Assembly (NCBI GenBank): GCA_003245835.1
Contig: QKCC01000137.1
Span: forward strand, 1-59,529
DNA from: Spirochaetales bacterium
Lineage (GTDB): Bacteria; Spirochaetota; Spirochaetia; UBA9216
Direction of reading: 5' to 3'
Length of the DNA: 59,529 bases
The notes below the pieces were generated by a model. That model searched no databases, was not told the DNA's origin, and was given only the letters and a program-made list of their open reading frames with translations. Position 1 is the first letter of the stretch; each line of letters opens with the position of its first letter. A program made the position numbers and the translations under genes. Positions 34,092-42,770 of the stretch are shown piece after piece.

Positions 34092-35243
34092 TCAGTTTAA
34101 ATCGGAAGGTACGTTTGTACGTTTGTACTGAGTTTTTGGTTTTCTTCGGCTGCCGCGCTTGTTTTTGGGATTGTGAGCGTTCGGTATTTTTATACTGATT
34201 CCCAGTTCCTTGAAATACAGAACCACAGCCTTTTCAACCTCAATATTCGGGGGCGTCAGCGGCGCGATCAGATCCTTGACGGCCTTGAACATCTCACGGA
34301 ATGCTGTTTTTGATTTGAGCATAGCGGTAGTCGGCGGCACCATATAGCTTCGTGTCAGAGCGTAAATCATATATTCCCTTTTCACACCCTGGTTTTTCCG
34401 AACCTCGCTGTCAAGAACGGAAAGACTCTTCATCAGTTCATCAGTTATCCTGGCGTTAATAACCGGAACAATATATTTAAGCATATTGTATTCAATGCAG
34501 TAGTTGAAAATCTGTTCTGAATTTCCACAGGCAAGGATCTTCATCAACTCTTCCGTCAGCCTCGAGACGGCAGCCCTTTCCAGCTCGGGTGAATACTTCT
34601 TCAAAGCCTTCTTTATCTTGCCCGGAAGCTGAAATCCTGTGGTTGCGGCATATTTGACCGTTCGTATTAGCCTTACGGGATCCTCGCGGAACGTTACATC
34701 AAGCGGAATAAGCGAACGTATTCTGCCCTGTCTTACATCTTCGAAGCCGCCGATATAATCGATAAGCTGTTCTTCCACCGGTGAGTAATAAAGGGCGTTA
34801 AACGAGAAGTCCCTGCGCTTGACGTCATCTTCCATTGTTCCGAAGGTATTCTGTTCATCACCCGGTGAAAGTCCGCGGAATGTAGACACTTCAATAATCT
34901 TGTTATTAAACTGAATATGAACCAGCCTGAAACGCTTTCCGATTATCTTGGCGTTCCAGAACAGCTTCTTTATCTGGCGGGGGTGGGCGTCGGTCGCAAG
35001 GTCAAAATCCTTTGGAATTTTTTTCAGCAGTAGATCCCTTACAGCACCGCCTACAACATATGCATTAAATCCTGCATGTCTGAGTCTTTTTATTATCTGA
35101 AGGGCATCACTGTCGATCATTGCAGTGGTTATGCCGTGTTCATCTATAGTATAAATATTTGCTAATTTGACTCTTTTTCCCTTTTCGTTAGTTCCGTATC
35201 TAATAAGCAACTGTATTTTCCTGGATGTTGGATTGAATTTCAT
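34092..35243 (-). CDS. pcnB: Poly(A) polymerase I-type nucleotidyltransferase
   Basis: 383 residues. Class II nucleotidyltransferase head: VVGGAVRDLLL (about 62-72) with catalytic DFDLATDA (about 78-85), 'RRDFSFNALYY', 'DYIGGFEDVRQGRIR' and 'REDPVRLIRTVKYA'. The stretch LFWNAKIIGKRFRLVHI and the basic C-terminal tail (KKRGSRRKPKTQYKR-like) favour the PcnB poly(A) polymerase branch over CCA-adding enzyme, but the two are hard to separate by eye. The N-terminal 'DEHGI' segment aligns with the E. coli PcnB leader, supporting this start. A TTGAAT-16-TATAAT promoter ends only 4 bp before the ATG, implying a leaderless mRNA. Confidence 0.87.
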   Translation of the reverse strand: MKFNPTSRKIQLLIRYGTNEKGKRVKLANIYTIDEHGITTAMIDSDALQIIKRLRHAGFNAYVVGGAVRDLLLKKIPKDFDLATDAHPRQIKKLFWNAKIIGKRFRLVHIQFNNKIIEVSTFRGLSPGDEQNTFGTMEDDVKRRDFSFNALYYSPVEEQLIDYIGGFEDVRQGRIRSLIPLDVTFREDPVRLIRTVKYAATTGFQLPGKIKKALKKYSPELERAAVSRLTEELMKILACGNSEQIFNYCIEYNMLKYIVPVINARITDELMKSLSVLDSEVRKNQGVKREYMIYALTRSYMVPPTTAMLKSKTAFREMFKAVKDLIAPLTPPNIEVEKAVVLYFKELGISIKIPNAHNPKNKRGSRRKPKTQYKRTNVPSDLN

Positions 35244-35247
35244 GATA

Positions 35248-35275
35248 ATTATACATTAATTTACAATACATTCAA
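35248..35275 (-). promoter_or_regulatory. Promoter abutting the pcnB start codon
   Basis: Minus strand: TTGAAT (35275-35270), 16-bp spacer, TATAAT (35253-35248), with the ATG at 35243. Transcription would begin about at the start codon. No ribosome-binding sequence is present. Confidence 0.6.
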
Positions 35276-35321
35276 ATCCATTAATTTCATAAGTTTAATA
35301 TCTGTGTTTTACCGGTCTAAC

Positions 35322-35350
35322 TTGAAAGATAATCTTTATTTTATTAAAAT
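35322..35350 (+). promoter_or_regulatory. hisS promoter
   Basis: TTGAAA at 35322-35327, 17-bp spacer, TAAAAT at 35345-35350, 28 bp before the hisS ATG, which has a CAGGAG ribosome site. Confidence 0.65.
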
Positions 35351-35378
35351 CAGGCATCATTTATGAACAGGAGCTTTA

Positions 35379-36680
35379 ATGGCCGGTCTAATTCAACCAA
35401 GAGTATTAAAAGGATTCCGTGATTTTCTGCCCGAAACCGAAATACTCAGAAAAGATATTCAAACAACTCTCGAAAAAACCTTTAAATCTTTCGGTTTCGT
35501 TCCGATTGATACGCCGGTCCTGGAATATACGGATGTACTTCTGGGAAAAGGGAGCGGCGAAACAGACAAACAGATATACAGGTTCGATGATCACGGCGGA
35601 CGCGATGTTGCAATGAGATTCGATCTTACAGTACCCTTTGCACGGTTCATGGCAGCCCATATAAATGAACTCTATCTGCCCTTTAAGCGTTACCATATAT
35701 CGAAGGTCTGGAGGGGGGAGAACACCCAGCGCGGACGCTACCGTGAGTTTACGCAGTGTGACTTTGATATCGTCGGTCTGGACAGCCCGGAAGCTGACTT
35801 TGAAATCCTTTCCATAATGCATGCTTCACTAATTGCTCTCGGACTCCCCGCTATACATATTCATATCTCGCACCGCGGTATATTCAACACCTTTCTTGAC
35901 AGCCTCGGCGTCTCGGACGAATCTGCCGAGATACTCAGAATTGTCGATAAACTTGCTAAAATAGGTGAAGACAGCGTTCGTGAACAGCTTTCGGAGCTCA
36001 CAAATGCTGCCGGCGCGGAAAAGATACTTGAATATATAAGCGCTTCAGGCAGTTTTGAAGAGATTATCGATAAACTTGAATCGCTCTGCGGCGGCCCATC
36101 CGAAGGCAGCGAGAGGCTGCGTGCTGTAAGAAAGATGATGACAGACTGCGGCATTGAAGACCTGTTCATCCTGAACCCGTCCATAACCCGCGGTCTTGAT
36201 TACTATACCGGGATTGTGTATGAAACATTTCTGGATGAGCTTCCCGGTATCGGTTCGGTTTGTTCCGGCGGCCGATACAACAACCTTGCATCCATCTATT
36301 CAAAAACCGAAATACCCGGCGTAGGGTCTTCAATCGGCCTGGACAGACTTCTGGCCGCACTGGAGGAACTCGGAGCTGTAACATCCAAAAACAGTCTTAC
36401 TGATGTGCTGATCATGAATATGGACGAAAATCTTAAGGGACACTATTTCAAAATTGCATCGGTTATGAGAGCGGCAGGGTTCAATTGCGAAGTCTTCCTT
36501 GAAAACAAAAAATTCAAGAACCAGTTCAGCTTTGCAGAGAAGAAAAGCATTCCGTTTGCGGTAATCTGCGGTGAGGATGAATATAAAAACAGCAGCATCA
36601 CACTGAAGAACCTTAACAGCAGAGAAAACTACGAAATGATTACGATTGAAAAAGCAGTCGAAATTATGAAAGAAGGCTGA
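35379..36680 (+). CDS. hisS: Histidyl-tRNA synthetase
   Basis: 433 residues, normal bacterial length. Class II motifs: motif 1 region near GFVPIDTPVLEY (about 40), motif 2 WRGENTQRGRYREFTQ (about 112-127), the His-specific LDYYTGIVYE segment (about 273), and motif 3 GVGSSIGLDRLLAAL (about 314-328), followed by the anticodon-binding domain. Attaches histidine to tRNA-His. ATG at 35379 is preceded by CAGGAG. Single-gene transcript, convergent with the FmdB gene and closed by a shared terminator. Confidence 0.97.
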   Translation: MAGLIQPRVLKGFRDFLPETEILRKDIQTTLEKTFKSFGFVPIDTPVLEYTDVLLGKGSGETDKQIYRFDDHGGRDVAMRFDLTVPFARFMAAHINELYLPFKRYHISKVWRGENTQRGRYREFTQCDFDIVGLDSPEADFEILSIMHASLIALGLPAIHIHISHRGIFNTFLDSLGVSDESAEILRIVDKLAKIGEDSVREQLSELTNAAGAEKILEYISASGSFEEIIDKLESLCGGPSEGSERLRAVRKMMTDCGIEDLFILNPSITRGLDYYTGIVYETFLDELPGIGSVCSGGRYNNLASIYSKTEIPGVGSSIGLDRLLAALEELGAVTSKNSLTDVLIMNMDENLKGHYFKIASVMRAAGFNCEVFLENKKFKNQFSFAEKKSIPFAVICGEDEYKNSSITLKNLNSRENYEMITIEKAVEIMKEG

Positions 36681-36683
36681 TTT

Positions 36684-36709
36684 AAGCGGGCTATTTAACG
36701 CCCGCTTTT
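36684..36709. terminator. Bidirectional terminator between hisS and the FmdB gene
   Basis: AAGCGGGC (36684-36691), loop TATTTAAC, GCCCGCTT (36700-36707), then T. The right arm includes the last codons of the FmdB gene on the opposite strand; the flanking A and T runs allow use in both directions. Confidence 0.85.
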
Positions 36710-37032
36710 GCTTTGCCGCTGTCTTTTTTTGAATCTGCAGCGGGTTTGCTTTCAGAGGATTTTTCGGAAGAGTCCTTTTTGTCTTTTGTTTCTTTGGAAG
36801 AATCTTTGGAATCCTTCGAAGAAGTATCGGCTACTGTACTCTGTTTGCCGGCCTTGCCGCTGTCGTTCACATAGAACCCGCTACCCTTGAAAATAATGCC
36901 GGTGCCGCCGAAAATAAGTCTTTTAACCGGGCCCTTGCAGTGTTCGCATTCACTCAGCGGATCATCAGACATGCTCTGAAAGGCTTCAAACCTGTGTCCG
37001 CATTCGATACATTCATACTCATAAGTAGGCAT
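36691..37032 (-). CDS. FmdB-family zinc-ribbon protein
   Basis: 113 residues from the ATG at 37032, which has TGGAGA upstream; the ATG five codons earlier is less well placed. The first 45 residues are the FmdB ribbon: PTYEYECIECGHRF and CEHCKGPVKR give two CxxC pairs, followed by 'IIFKGSGFY'. The rest is a low-complexity Lys/Ser/Asp tail of about 55 residues. Role unproven; FmdB proteins are called putative regulators. It is 81 bp downstream of hisF and may share its transcript. Confidence 0.9.
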   Translation of the reverse strand: MPTYEYECIECGHRFEAFQSMSDDPLSECEHCKGPVKRLIFGGTGIIFKGSGFYVNDSGKAGKQSTVADTSSKDSKDSSKETKDKKDSSEKSSESKPAADSKKDSGKAKAGVK

Positions 37033-37113
37033 ATTGTTTCTCCACAAGGATTTATATAAAAATCAGATTGTGCATAATATAATCATATACTTATTCAAGG
37101 TCAATAAGATATT

Positions 37114-37881
37114 TTACACAATTCGAACCGGAACGCCTTCTTTAACAAGATATTCCTTTATTGATCCGACGGTATAGCCGCCGAAATGTACCATGGACGC
37201 AATCAGTGCGGCATCGGCTTTGCCTGCCGTCAGTACATCTTTCAGGTGCTCGGAGGTACCCGCACCGCCTGAAGCCACAACCGGGATTCCGACAGCCTCT
37301 GATATCATCCGTGTTATGTTGAGTTCATAGCCGTCCCGGGTGCCGTCCGCATCAATTGAATTCAGAACGATTTCACCTGCTCCAAGTTTCTCGGCCCTGA
37401 GCGCCCATTCAAGCGCATCAAGCTGAGTCGGGGTCCGTCCGCCGTTGATTACGACACGGTAGCCTGAAGGCATTTCACTGTCTGCGGCGGCGTCCATCCC
37501 GAGAACGATACACTGCCGGCCGAACAGCCCTGCTCCTTCAGAGATGATATCGGGATTTTTAACCGCCTGCGAGTTGACGCTTATCTTCTCGGCGCCTGCA
37601 AGCAGTACCGCGCGCATATCGGCAGCGGTTGCTATGCCTCCGCCGACGCAGAACGGAATAAAGATCTGTTCGGCGACTTTCTCGACGACATCAATCATGA
37701 TCCCGCGCTTTTCTGATGACGCGGTAATATCATAAAAAACAAGTTCATCAACGCCCTGCCTGTAGTATTCGGAGGCCATTTCTACCGGATCGCCGATATC
37801 GACGTTTCCCTTGAACTTTATACCCTTTGTGGTCTTTCCGTCCCTTACATCAAGGCAAATGATAATTCTTTTCTGAAGCAT
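37114..37881 (-). CDS. hisF: Imidazole glycerol phosphate synthase cyclase subunit HisF
   Basis: 255 residues, a (beta/alpha)8 barrel. The catalytic Asp residues sit in CLDVRDGK (about 9-16) and in '[15 protein letters not shown]' (about 171-185), and phosphate-binding GGGIAT and SGGAGT loops are present. It converts PRFAR with ammonia from HisH to IGP and AICAR. It follows hisH by 12 bp, so the two subunits are made together. No other his biosynthetic gene is in the window, so a role in histidine synthesis is assumed from family. Confidence 0.94.
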   Translation of the reverse strand: MLQKRIIICLDVRDGKTTKGIKFKGNVDIGDPVEMASEYYRQGVDELVFYDITASSEKRGIMIDVVEKVAEQIFIPFCVGGGIATAADMRAVLLAGAEKISVNSQAVKNPDIISEGAGLFGRQCIVLGMDAAADSEMPSGYRVVINGGRTPTQLDALEWALRAEKLGAGEIVLNSIDADGTRDGYELNITRMISEAVGIPVVASGGAGTSEHLKDVLTAGKADAALIASMVHFGGYTVGSIKEYLVKEGVPVRIV

Positions 37882-37893
37882 AGTCCCGTCCTG

Positions 37894-38499
37894 TTATATT
37901 TTCCAGCTGATAAAGTTTTGAAGAAGTTTAAGCCCGGTCTCGCCTGATTTCTCAGGGTGGAACTGGGTTGCGACAACATTATCCCTGGCTGCGGCTGACG
38001 TAAATTCTATTCCGTATTCGGTTGAACCTATCTCATACCTTTTTTCCGCGGACGGATAGAAGGAATGTACAAAATAGAAAGATGAATTTTCTTTTATTCC
38101 GGCAAAAACCGCATGCCGTCCGCCGTGCGCTACCTGGTTCCAACCCATATGCGGAACCTTAAGGCCCATCCCGGCGGAGAATTCCTTCACCGTTCCGGGA
38201 ATAATCCTTAGACATTGGGTATCGCGTTCTTCCGAGTAATCAAAAAATATCTGGCAGCCGAGGCAGATACCGAGCAGAGGCTTCCCCGAAGCGGCAAAGC
38301 TTTTAACCGCTTCATCAAGACCGGTTCGCTTCAGAACTTCCATCGAGGATTTGGCCTCTCCAACTCCCGGAAAAATCATTCTGTCGGCGGTCATCAGCCT
38401 TCCGGGATCCTGACTGACAAAAAAATCGGCGCCAAGGTGCCTCATTGCAGTCTCTACACTCTTCAGGTTTCCGGCATCATAGTCTACTATTCCGATCAT
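37894..38499 (-). CDS. hisH: Imidazole glycerol phosphate synthase glutaminase subunit HisH
   Basis: 201 residues, class I glutamine amidotransferase. Nucleophile Cys in GICLGCQIFF (about 77-86; the usual Met after LG is Cys), and the His-Glu pair in TQFHPEKSG (about 178-186). 'VPHMGWNQV' is the HisH oxyanion-region signature. Supplies ammonia to HisF. Ribosome site AAGGATA. It lies 37 bp after the lipoprotein gene. Confidence 0.94.
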   Translation of the reverse strand: MIGIVDYDAGNLKSVETAMRHLGADFFVSQDPGRLMTADRMIFPGVGEAKSSMEVLKRTGLDEAVKSFAASGKPLLGICLGCQIFFDYSEERDTQCLRIIPGTVKEFSAGMGLKVPHMGWNQVAHGGRHAVFAGIKENSSFYFVHSFYPSAEKRYEIGSTEYGIEFTSAAARDNVVATQFHPEKSGETGLKLLQNFISWKI

Positions 38500-38536
38500 T
38501 TTATATCCTTAAATCTGCTCTTTTCAGAGTTATACT

Positions 38537-39469
38537 CTATTTCATCCCTGCCGATCCGAGCCATTCAGACTCGATACCCGTCACATTTCTTACCGGCAGC
38601 TGCATATTTTCAAGAACGACATCTGGGCCGTCTTTTTGTATTTTAATAGTCCTTGGATTTTCAAACAGACGCTGACCGTCAGGATCCTTTGCCGTGACGA
38701 CCAGGGTTCTGAACAGTGCTGAAAACAGGAACGAGCTTACTTCGCTGTCCATCCTGAACCTGCCCGAAATTGTATAAATATCTTCACTCCTGCGCATCGA
38801 AAGAATAAGCGATTCAATCGGAACCTTTTTAAATTCAGGAATGAAAACAGCATAATCCTCAGGCGAAAGGTTCCTGGTCATTATTGTAACATCGGCATCT
38901 GATTCTGATTCAAGCCATGCGGCATCAACGTTTCCACTGCCGCCGTCAGCCCATGAATCGAGCATTTCTTCAATTTCACCGGCAGAGGCCATCATGTATT
39001 TTTTATTCGGGAAAACAAGCTGATTACCATCCTTCCTGCTTTTCCAGTAAGGGAGGTTTGCATTTGCAGCCGGCAGCGGGTTATAACTGTGCTTTTCCCA
39101 CGAAGAGTCCCAGAACAAACCCCAGTCGATTGCCCCCTTGGGATAATCTCCAAAAGCAACGACGCTGCTGCCGAAAGTCTTCCCGTCGGCAGCACCGTTA
39201 AAATCCAGCCCGGCCCATACTGTTTCGGTCCTTGCAAGAAATTCTTCTGTCAAATTCTCGGGGAGACCTTCAAACATCGCAAGTACGGGTTCAATCAGCT
39301 CACGGTTCTTTTCAACATCAGCCCTGATTATTACGTCCGTTCCGGACGGAAGCAGCTGCACGCTGCTCTCCATCACGGCCTTCTCGGGAATGCTCGCGCA
39401 CGAATACACAAGCATTGCCGCAAGAACAGCTGTACTAAGCTTTAACGAGCGATATACTGCATTCCTCAT
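38537..39469 (-). CDS. Putative lipoprotein of unknown function
   Basis: 310 residues from ATG 39469, which has GGAG 7 bp upstream and lies inside the end of ileS (35-bp overlap). N-terminal basic segment, hydrophobic core, and lipobox LVYSC with the acceptor Cys at residue 24. The mature protein has no motif I recognise; it is mixed alpha/beta with 'GTDVIIRADV' and 'LDFNGAADGKTFGSSVVAFG' stretches. A longer reading starting at 39622 would mask the lipobox and is rejected. Encoded between ileS and hisH. Sorting to inner or outer membrane would use the LolCDE-type system encoded earlier in the window. Confidence 0.75.
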   Translation of the reverse strand: MRNAVYRSLKLSTAVLAAMLVYSCASIPEKAVMESSVQLLPSGTDVIIRADVEKNRELIEPVLAMFEGLPENLTEEFLARTETVWAGLDFNGAADGKTFGSSVVAFGDYPKGAIDWGLFWDSSWEKHSYNPLPAANANLPYWKSRKDGNQLVFPNKKYMMASAGEIEEMLDSWADGGSGNVDAAWLESESDADVTIMTRNLSPEDYAVFIPEFKKVPIESLILSMRRSEDIYTISGRFRMDSEVSSFLFSALFRTLVVTAKDPDGQRLFENPRTIKIQKDGPDVVLENMQLPVRNVTGIESEWLGSAGMK

Positions 39470-42400
39470 CGCCGCACTCCACTTTCTGTGCGTCACCGGC
39501 TTCAGTCCAGTTCCATTTTTCCGTAAGCGTTTCGGCAGACAGGTAATCCTGAAAAGCAACAACAGCATTTTTGACACGGTCATTTCCGCTGATTGACAGT
39601 ATAATTCTGTCGGTGACGTCAAGGTCCCTGTCCTTTCGCATATTCTGGACCGAACGAACTATATCTCTGACTATTCCCTCCTGAAGGAGTTCCTCAGTCA
39701 TTTCCGAATCAAGCGCAACAGTGAGAGAGCCTTCGTTAAGCACTTTCATGTTGGCCTTTTCGCTTCTCTGGATAACAACTGATTCTTCTGTCACCTCGAG
39801 CGTTCCGAAGCTCAGATCCAGCGACAATGTAGCGCCTTCTATAAGAGACTGAATCTCGGTCGCCTTCAATTCAGCGATGGCGGCAGCGGCAGTCTTCATA
39901 TTCGGGCCAAGCTGCTTGCCGAGCACCTTGAAGTTAGCTTTTGCGCTGTATTCAACAAGGTCTTCTTCGTTGTCGCGGAAAATAACTTCCTTGACGTTGA
40001 GTTCCTCGGAAATTATATCAGTCATCTCTCTGAGTACTAGCTTTTCACTGTCGTTCCTGGTAACAAGATTAAGCGCCTTCAGCGGCTGACGGGTCTTCAG
40101 CGAATGCATTGACCGCAGCGCACGGCCCATCGAAACAGCCTGGCGGGTAACTTCCATCTTGTGTTCAAGTTCGAAATCCCTCCGACTTACATCGGTTTCA
40201 GGCCAGTCGCATAAATGTACGGAATCGTGTGAACCTTCAGCCTTCAAATTCAGATAAATCTCTTCGGTAACAAAGGGAATAAAAGGTGAAGCTATTGTAA
40301 CAAGCTTCATCAGTACATAATAAAGAGTCTGGTAAGCCTGATCTTTATCGCTGTCATTCTCCGATCTCCAGAACCTTCGTCTGGAACGGCGGATGTACCA
40401 GTTATTGAGCAGATCGATAAAATTCAGGATTGGCGCAATCGCCTTCTGAAGTTCATAGTCATCCAGCTGTAAAGTAACCTCAGAGACGAGCTTTTCAACC
40501 TCAGACAGAATCCACCTGTCGAGCGGGTTGTCGGGAACTTCGGGAGCCCCCTGCGGCGACGCGTTGTCAAGGTTCGCATATGTAACAAAGAAGCTGTACG
40601 CGTTCCAGAGCGGGATTATTATGCTCTTAAGAATTTCAAGCACACCGTCATCCGAGTACTTCAGGTCTTCAGCCCTTACTACAGCCGAGTTCATAAGAAA
40701 CAGTCTCAGTGCATCGGCACCGAACTTGTTTATAACCTCTACCGGGTCGGAATAATTCCTTGCCGATTTCGACATCTTCTTTCCGTCCTCGGCAAGTACA
40801 AGACCGTTTACGATAACGGTTTCGAACGCAGGTCCGTCAAACAGGGCGGCAGCAAGGATCGTAAGCGTGTAGAACCATCCCCTGGTCTGGTCCAGACCCT
40901 CCGATATGAAGTTGGCAGGAAAATTCTGCTCAAAATGTTCCTTGTTCTCAAAGGGATAATGGTTCTGAGCATAGGGCATAGATCCCGACTCAAACCAGCA
41001 GTCGAGAACATCGGGTATGCGTTTCATTTTACCGCCGCATTTGCAGTCAATTTCGATATGATCGACAAAATGCTTGTGCAGGTCATCAAGTTTATGCCCT
41101 GATTTCTCTTCGAGTTCAGCCCTGGAGCCGATGCAGATCATCTCACCGCAGTCCGGGCACTTCCAGACAGGAATCGGGTTGCCCCAGAACCTGTTTCTCG
41201 ATATTGCCCAGTCTCTTGCGCCTTCAAGCCACTTTCCGAACCGGCCCTTCTTAAGGTGATCCGGAACCCACTTGATTGTATCGTTGGCTGCGAGCATTTT
41301 GTCTTTTATCTTGCCTATATCGACAAACCAGGAAGAAACGGCCCTGTAAATCAGCGGACTGTCGCATCGCCAGCAGTGCGGATACGAGTGAAGGTAATTG
41401 TCGCGCTTAATCAGCTTGTTCTCGTCACGCAGACGCTGGATTATGTCCTTGTCGCAGTCTTTTACAAAGCGGTCCTTATAGTCCGGTACGTCTGAAGTAA
41501 ACCTGCATTCCTCGTCTATAGGACATATGGTTGGGATTCCTGTTCCCTTGCAGGTGTTGTAGTCGTCTTCACCGAATCCGGGTGCAGTGTGAACAATTCC
41601 CGTACCGTCTTCGGTAGATACGTAATCTGCAGTCAGCACCCTGAAGGCGCCCTGCTCCGCGGCATCGGCAAAATAGCCGAAGAGCGGCTCGTATTCCATT
41701 CCGGCAAGGTCGGAACCCTTCATTTTTTCAACGATCTCGTACTCGGAAGCATCCTTGTAATATGATCCAAGCCGTGCTTCCGCGATTATATAGTACTCTT
41801 CACCGTCTTTGACCTTGACGTAGTCGATATCAGCACCTACTGCGAGCGCAAGGTTTGACGGAAGCGTCCACGGGGTTGTTGTCCATGCAAGAATAAAAAC
41901 GGTCTCATCGTTTTTAAGCCTGAATTTTACAGTTATAGCGGGATCATGAACGTCCTTGTACCCGCCGAGATTGAGTTCGTGGTTGGAAAGTACTGTTGAA
42001 CAGCGCGGGCAGTACGGCAGGATGTAATGACCTTCATACATCAGCCCCCTGTCCCATAGTGATTTAACAACCCACCAGATGGACTCCATGTAGTCGGGAT
42101 CCATCGTCTTGTAGTCGTGCTTAAAATCAACCCAGCGGCCGAGCCTTGTTATTATGGATTCCCATTCTTTTGTATATCGGAGCACGATCGAACGGCAGGA
42201 TTCATTGAATTCAGCCACTCCGAAGTCTTCGATCTCTTTCTTGCCTGAGATTCCGAGCTCTTTCTCCATTTCGTACTCAACGGGCAGACCGTGGCAGTCC
42301 CATCCGAATCGTCTGCTGACCTTATGACCTTTCATGGTCTGGTATCGCGGAATAATATCTTTAATTGTACCCGGAACAAAATGGCCGAAATGCGGCAGAC

Positions 42401-42554
42401 CGGTAGCGAACGGAGGCCCGTCATAGAATACAAATTCCTTGCAGCCTTCCCTCTGTTCTATTGATCTATCGAAAATCCTTTTCTTTTTCCAGTATTCAAG
42501 TATGCCTTCCTCCATCCCGGGGAAGCTCACTTTCGGGTCAACAGACTTGTACAA
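39435..42554 (-). CDS. ileS: Isoleucyl-tRNA synthetase, type 2 (eukaryal-like)
   Basis: 1039 residues. HIGH-type motif in GLPHFGHFVPG (about 53-63), KMSKS in DGKKMSKSARN (about 603), a CP1 editing domain, and a long C-terminal region. The opening 'VDPKVSFPGMEE', 'GWDCHGLPVEYEMEK' and the total length are those of the IleS2 class, which in other bacteria confers natural mupirocin tolerance. Start chosen as TTG 42554: GGAGG lies 5 bp before it, whereas the GTG at 42566 has no site, and the protein then begins MYKSVDPK like its relatives. A small hairpin (42577-42596) sits just upstream. Confidence 0.96.
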   Translation of the reverse strand: MYKSVDPKVSFPGMEEGILEYWKKKRIFDRSIEQREGCKEFVFYDGPPFATGLPHFGHFVPGTIKDIIPRYQTMKGHKVSRRFGWDCHGLPVEYEMEKELGISGKKEIEDFGVAEFNESCRSIVLRYTKEWESIITRLGRWVDFKHDYKTMDPDYMESIWWVVKSLWDRGLMYEGHYILPYCPRCSTVLSNHELNLGGYKDVHDPAITVKFRLKNDETVFILAWTTTPWTLPSNLALAVGADIDYVKVKDGEEYYIIAEARLGSYYKDASEYEIVEKMKGSDLAGMEYEPLFGYFADAAEQGAFRVLTADYVSTEDGTGIVHTAPGFGEDDYNTCKGTGIPTICPIDEECRFTSDVPDYKDRFVKDCDKDIIQRLRDENKLIKRDNYLHSYPHCWRCDSPLIYRAVSSWFVDIGKIKDKMLAANDTIKWVPDHLKKGRFGKWLEGARDWAISRNRFWGNPIPVWKCPDCGEMICIGSRAELEEKSGHKLDDLHKHFVDHIEIDCKCGGKMKRIPDVLDCWFESGSMPYAQNHYPFENKEHFEQNFPANFISEGLDQTRGWFYTLTILAAALFDGPAFETVIVNGLVLAEDGKKMSKSARNYSDPVEVINKFGADALRLFLMNSAVVRAEDLKYSDDGVLEILKSIIIPLWNAYSFFVTYANLDNASPQGAPEVPDNPLDRWILSEVEKLVSEVTLQLDDYELQKAIAPILNFIDLLNNWYIRRSRRRFWRSENDSDKDQAYQTLYYVLMKLVTIASPFIPFVTEEIYLNLKAEGSHDSVHLCDWPETDVSRRDFELEHKMEVTRQAVSMGRALRSMHSLKTRQPLKALNLVTRNDSEKLVLREMTDIISEELNVKEVIFRDNEEDLVEYSAKANFKVLGKQLGPNMKTAAAAIAELKATEIQSLIEGATLSLDLSFGTLEVTEESVVIQRSEKANMKVLNEGSLTVALDSEMTEELLQEGIVRDIVRSVQNMRKDRDLDVTDRIILSISGNDRVKNAVVAFQDYLSAETLTEKWNWTEAGDAQKVECGDEECSISLVKA

Positions 42555-42770
42555 AATTTCCTCCACTGTGTATAAAACCCGATACTTTAACCGGGTAAAG
42601 ATCTATATTTCCTGCTGTTATATTTTACAAATATAGGAATTCAGAGCTGATATTCTAGGGAAATTCGTACCTGTGGTCAAGTACGGCGCTTAACCGGAAA
42701 ACGGCAGGATTTTCTCATAACTGATGCAGGTGCATGCATTTATGAATCAAGAATATGGGCATATGGTTCG

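Noticed and set aside
42567-42770. T-box or other amino-acid leader for ileS
   Set aside because: Only a weak 5-bp hairpin near 42577-42596; no T-box sequence or specifier loop recognised.
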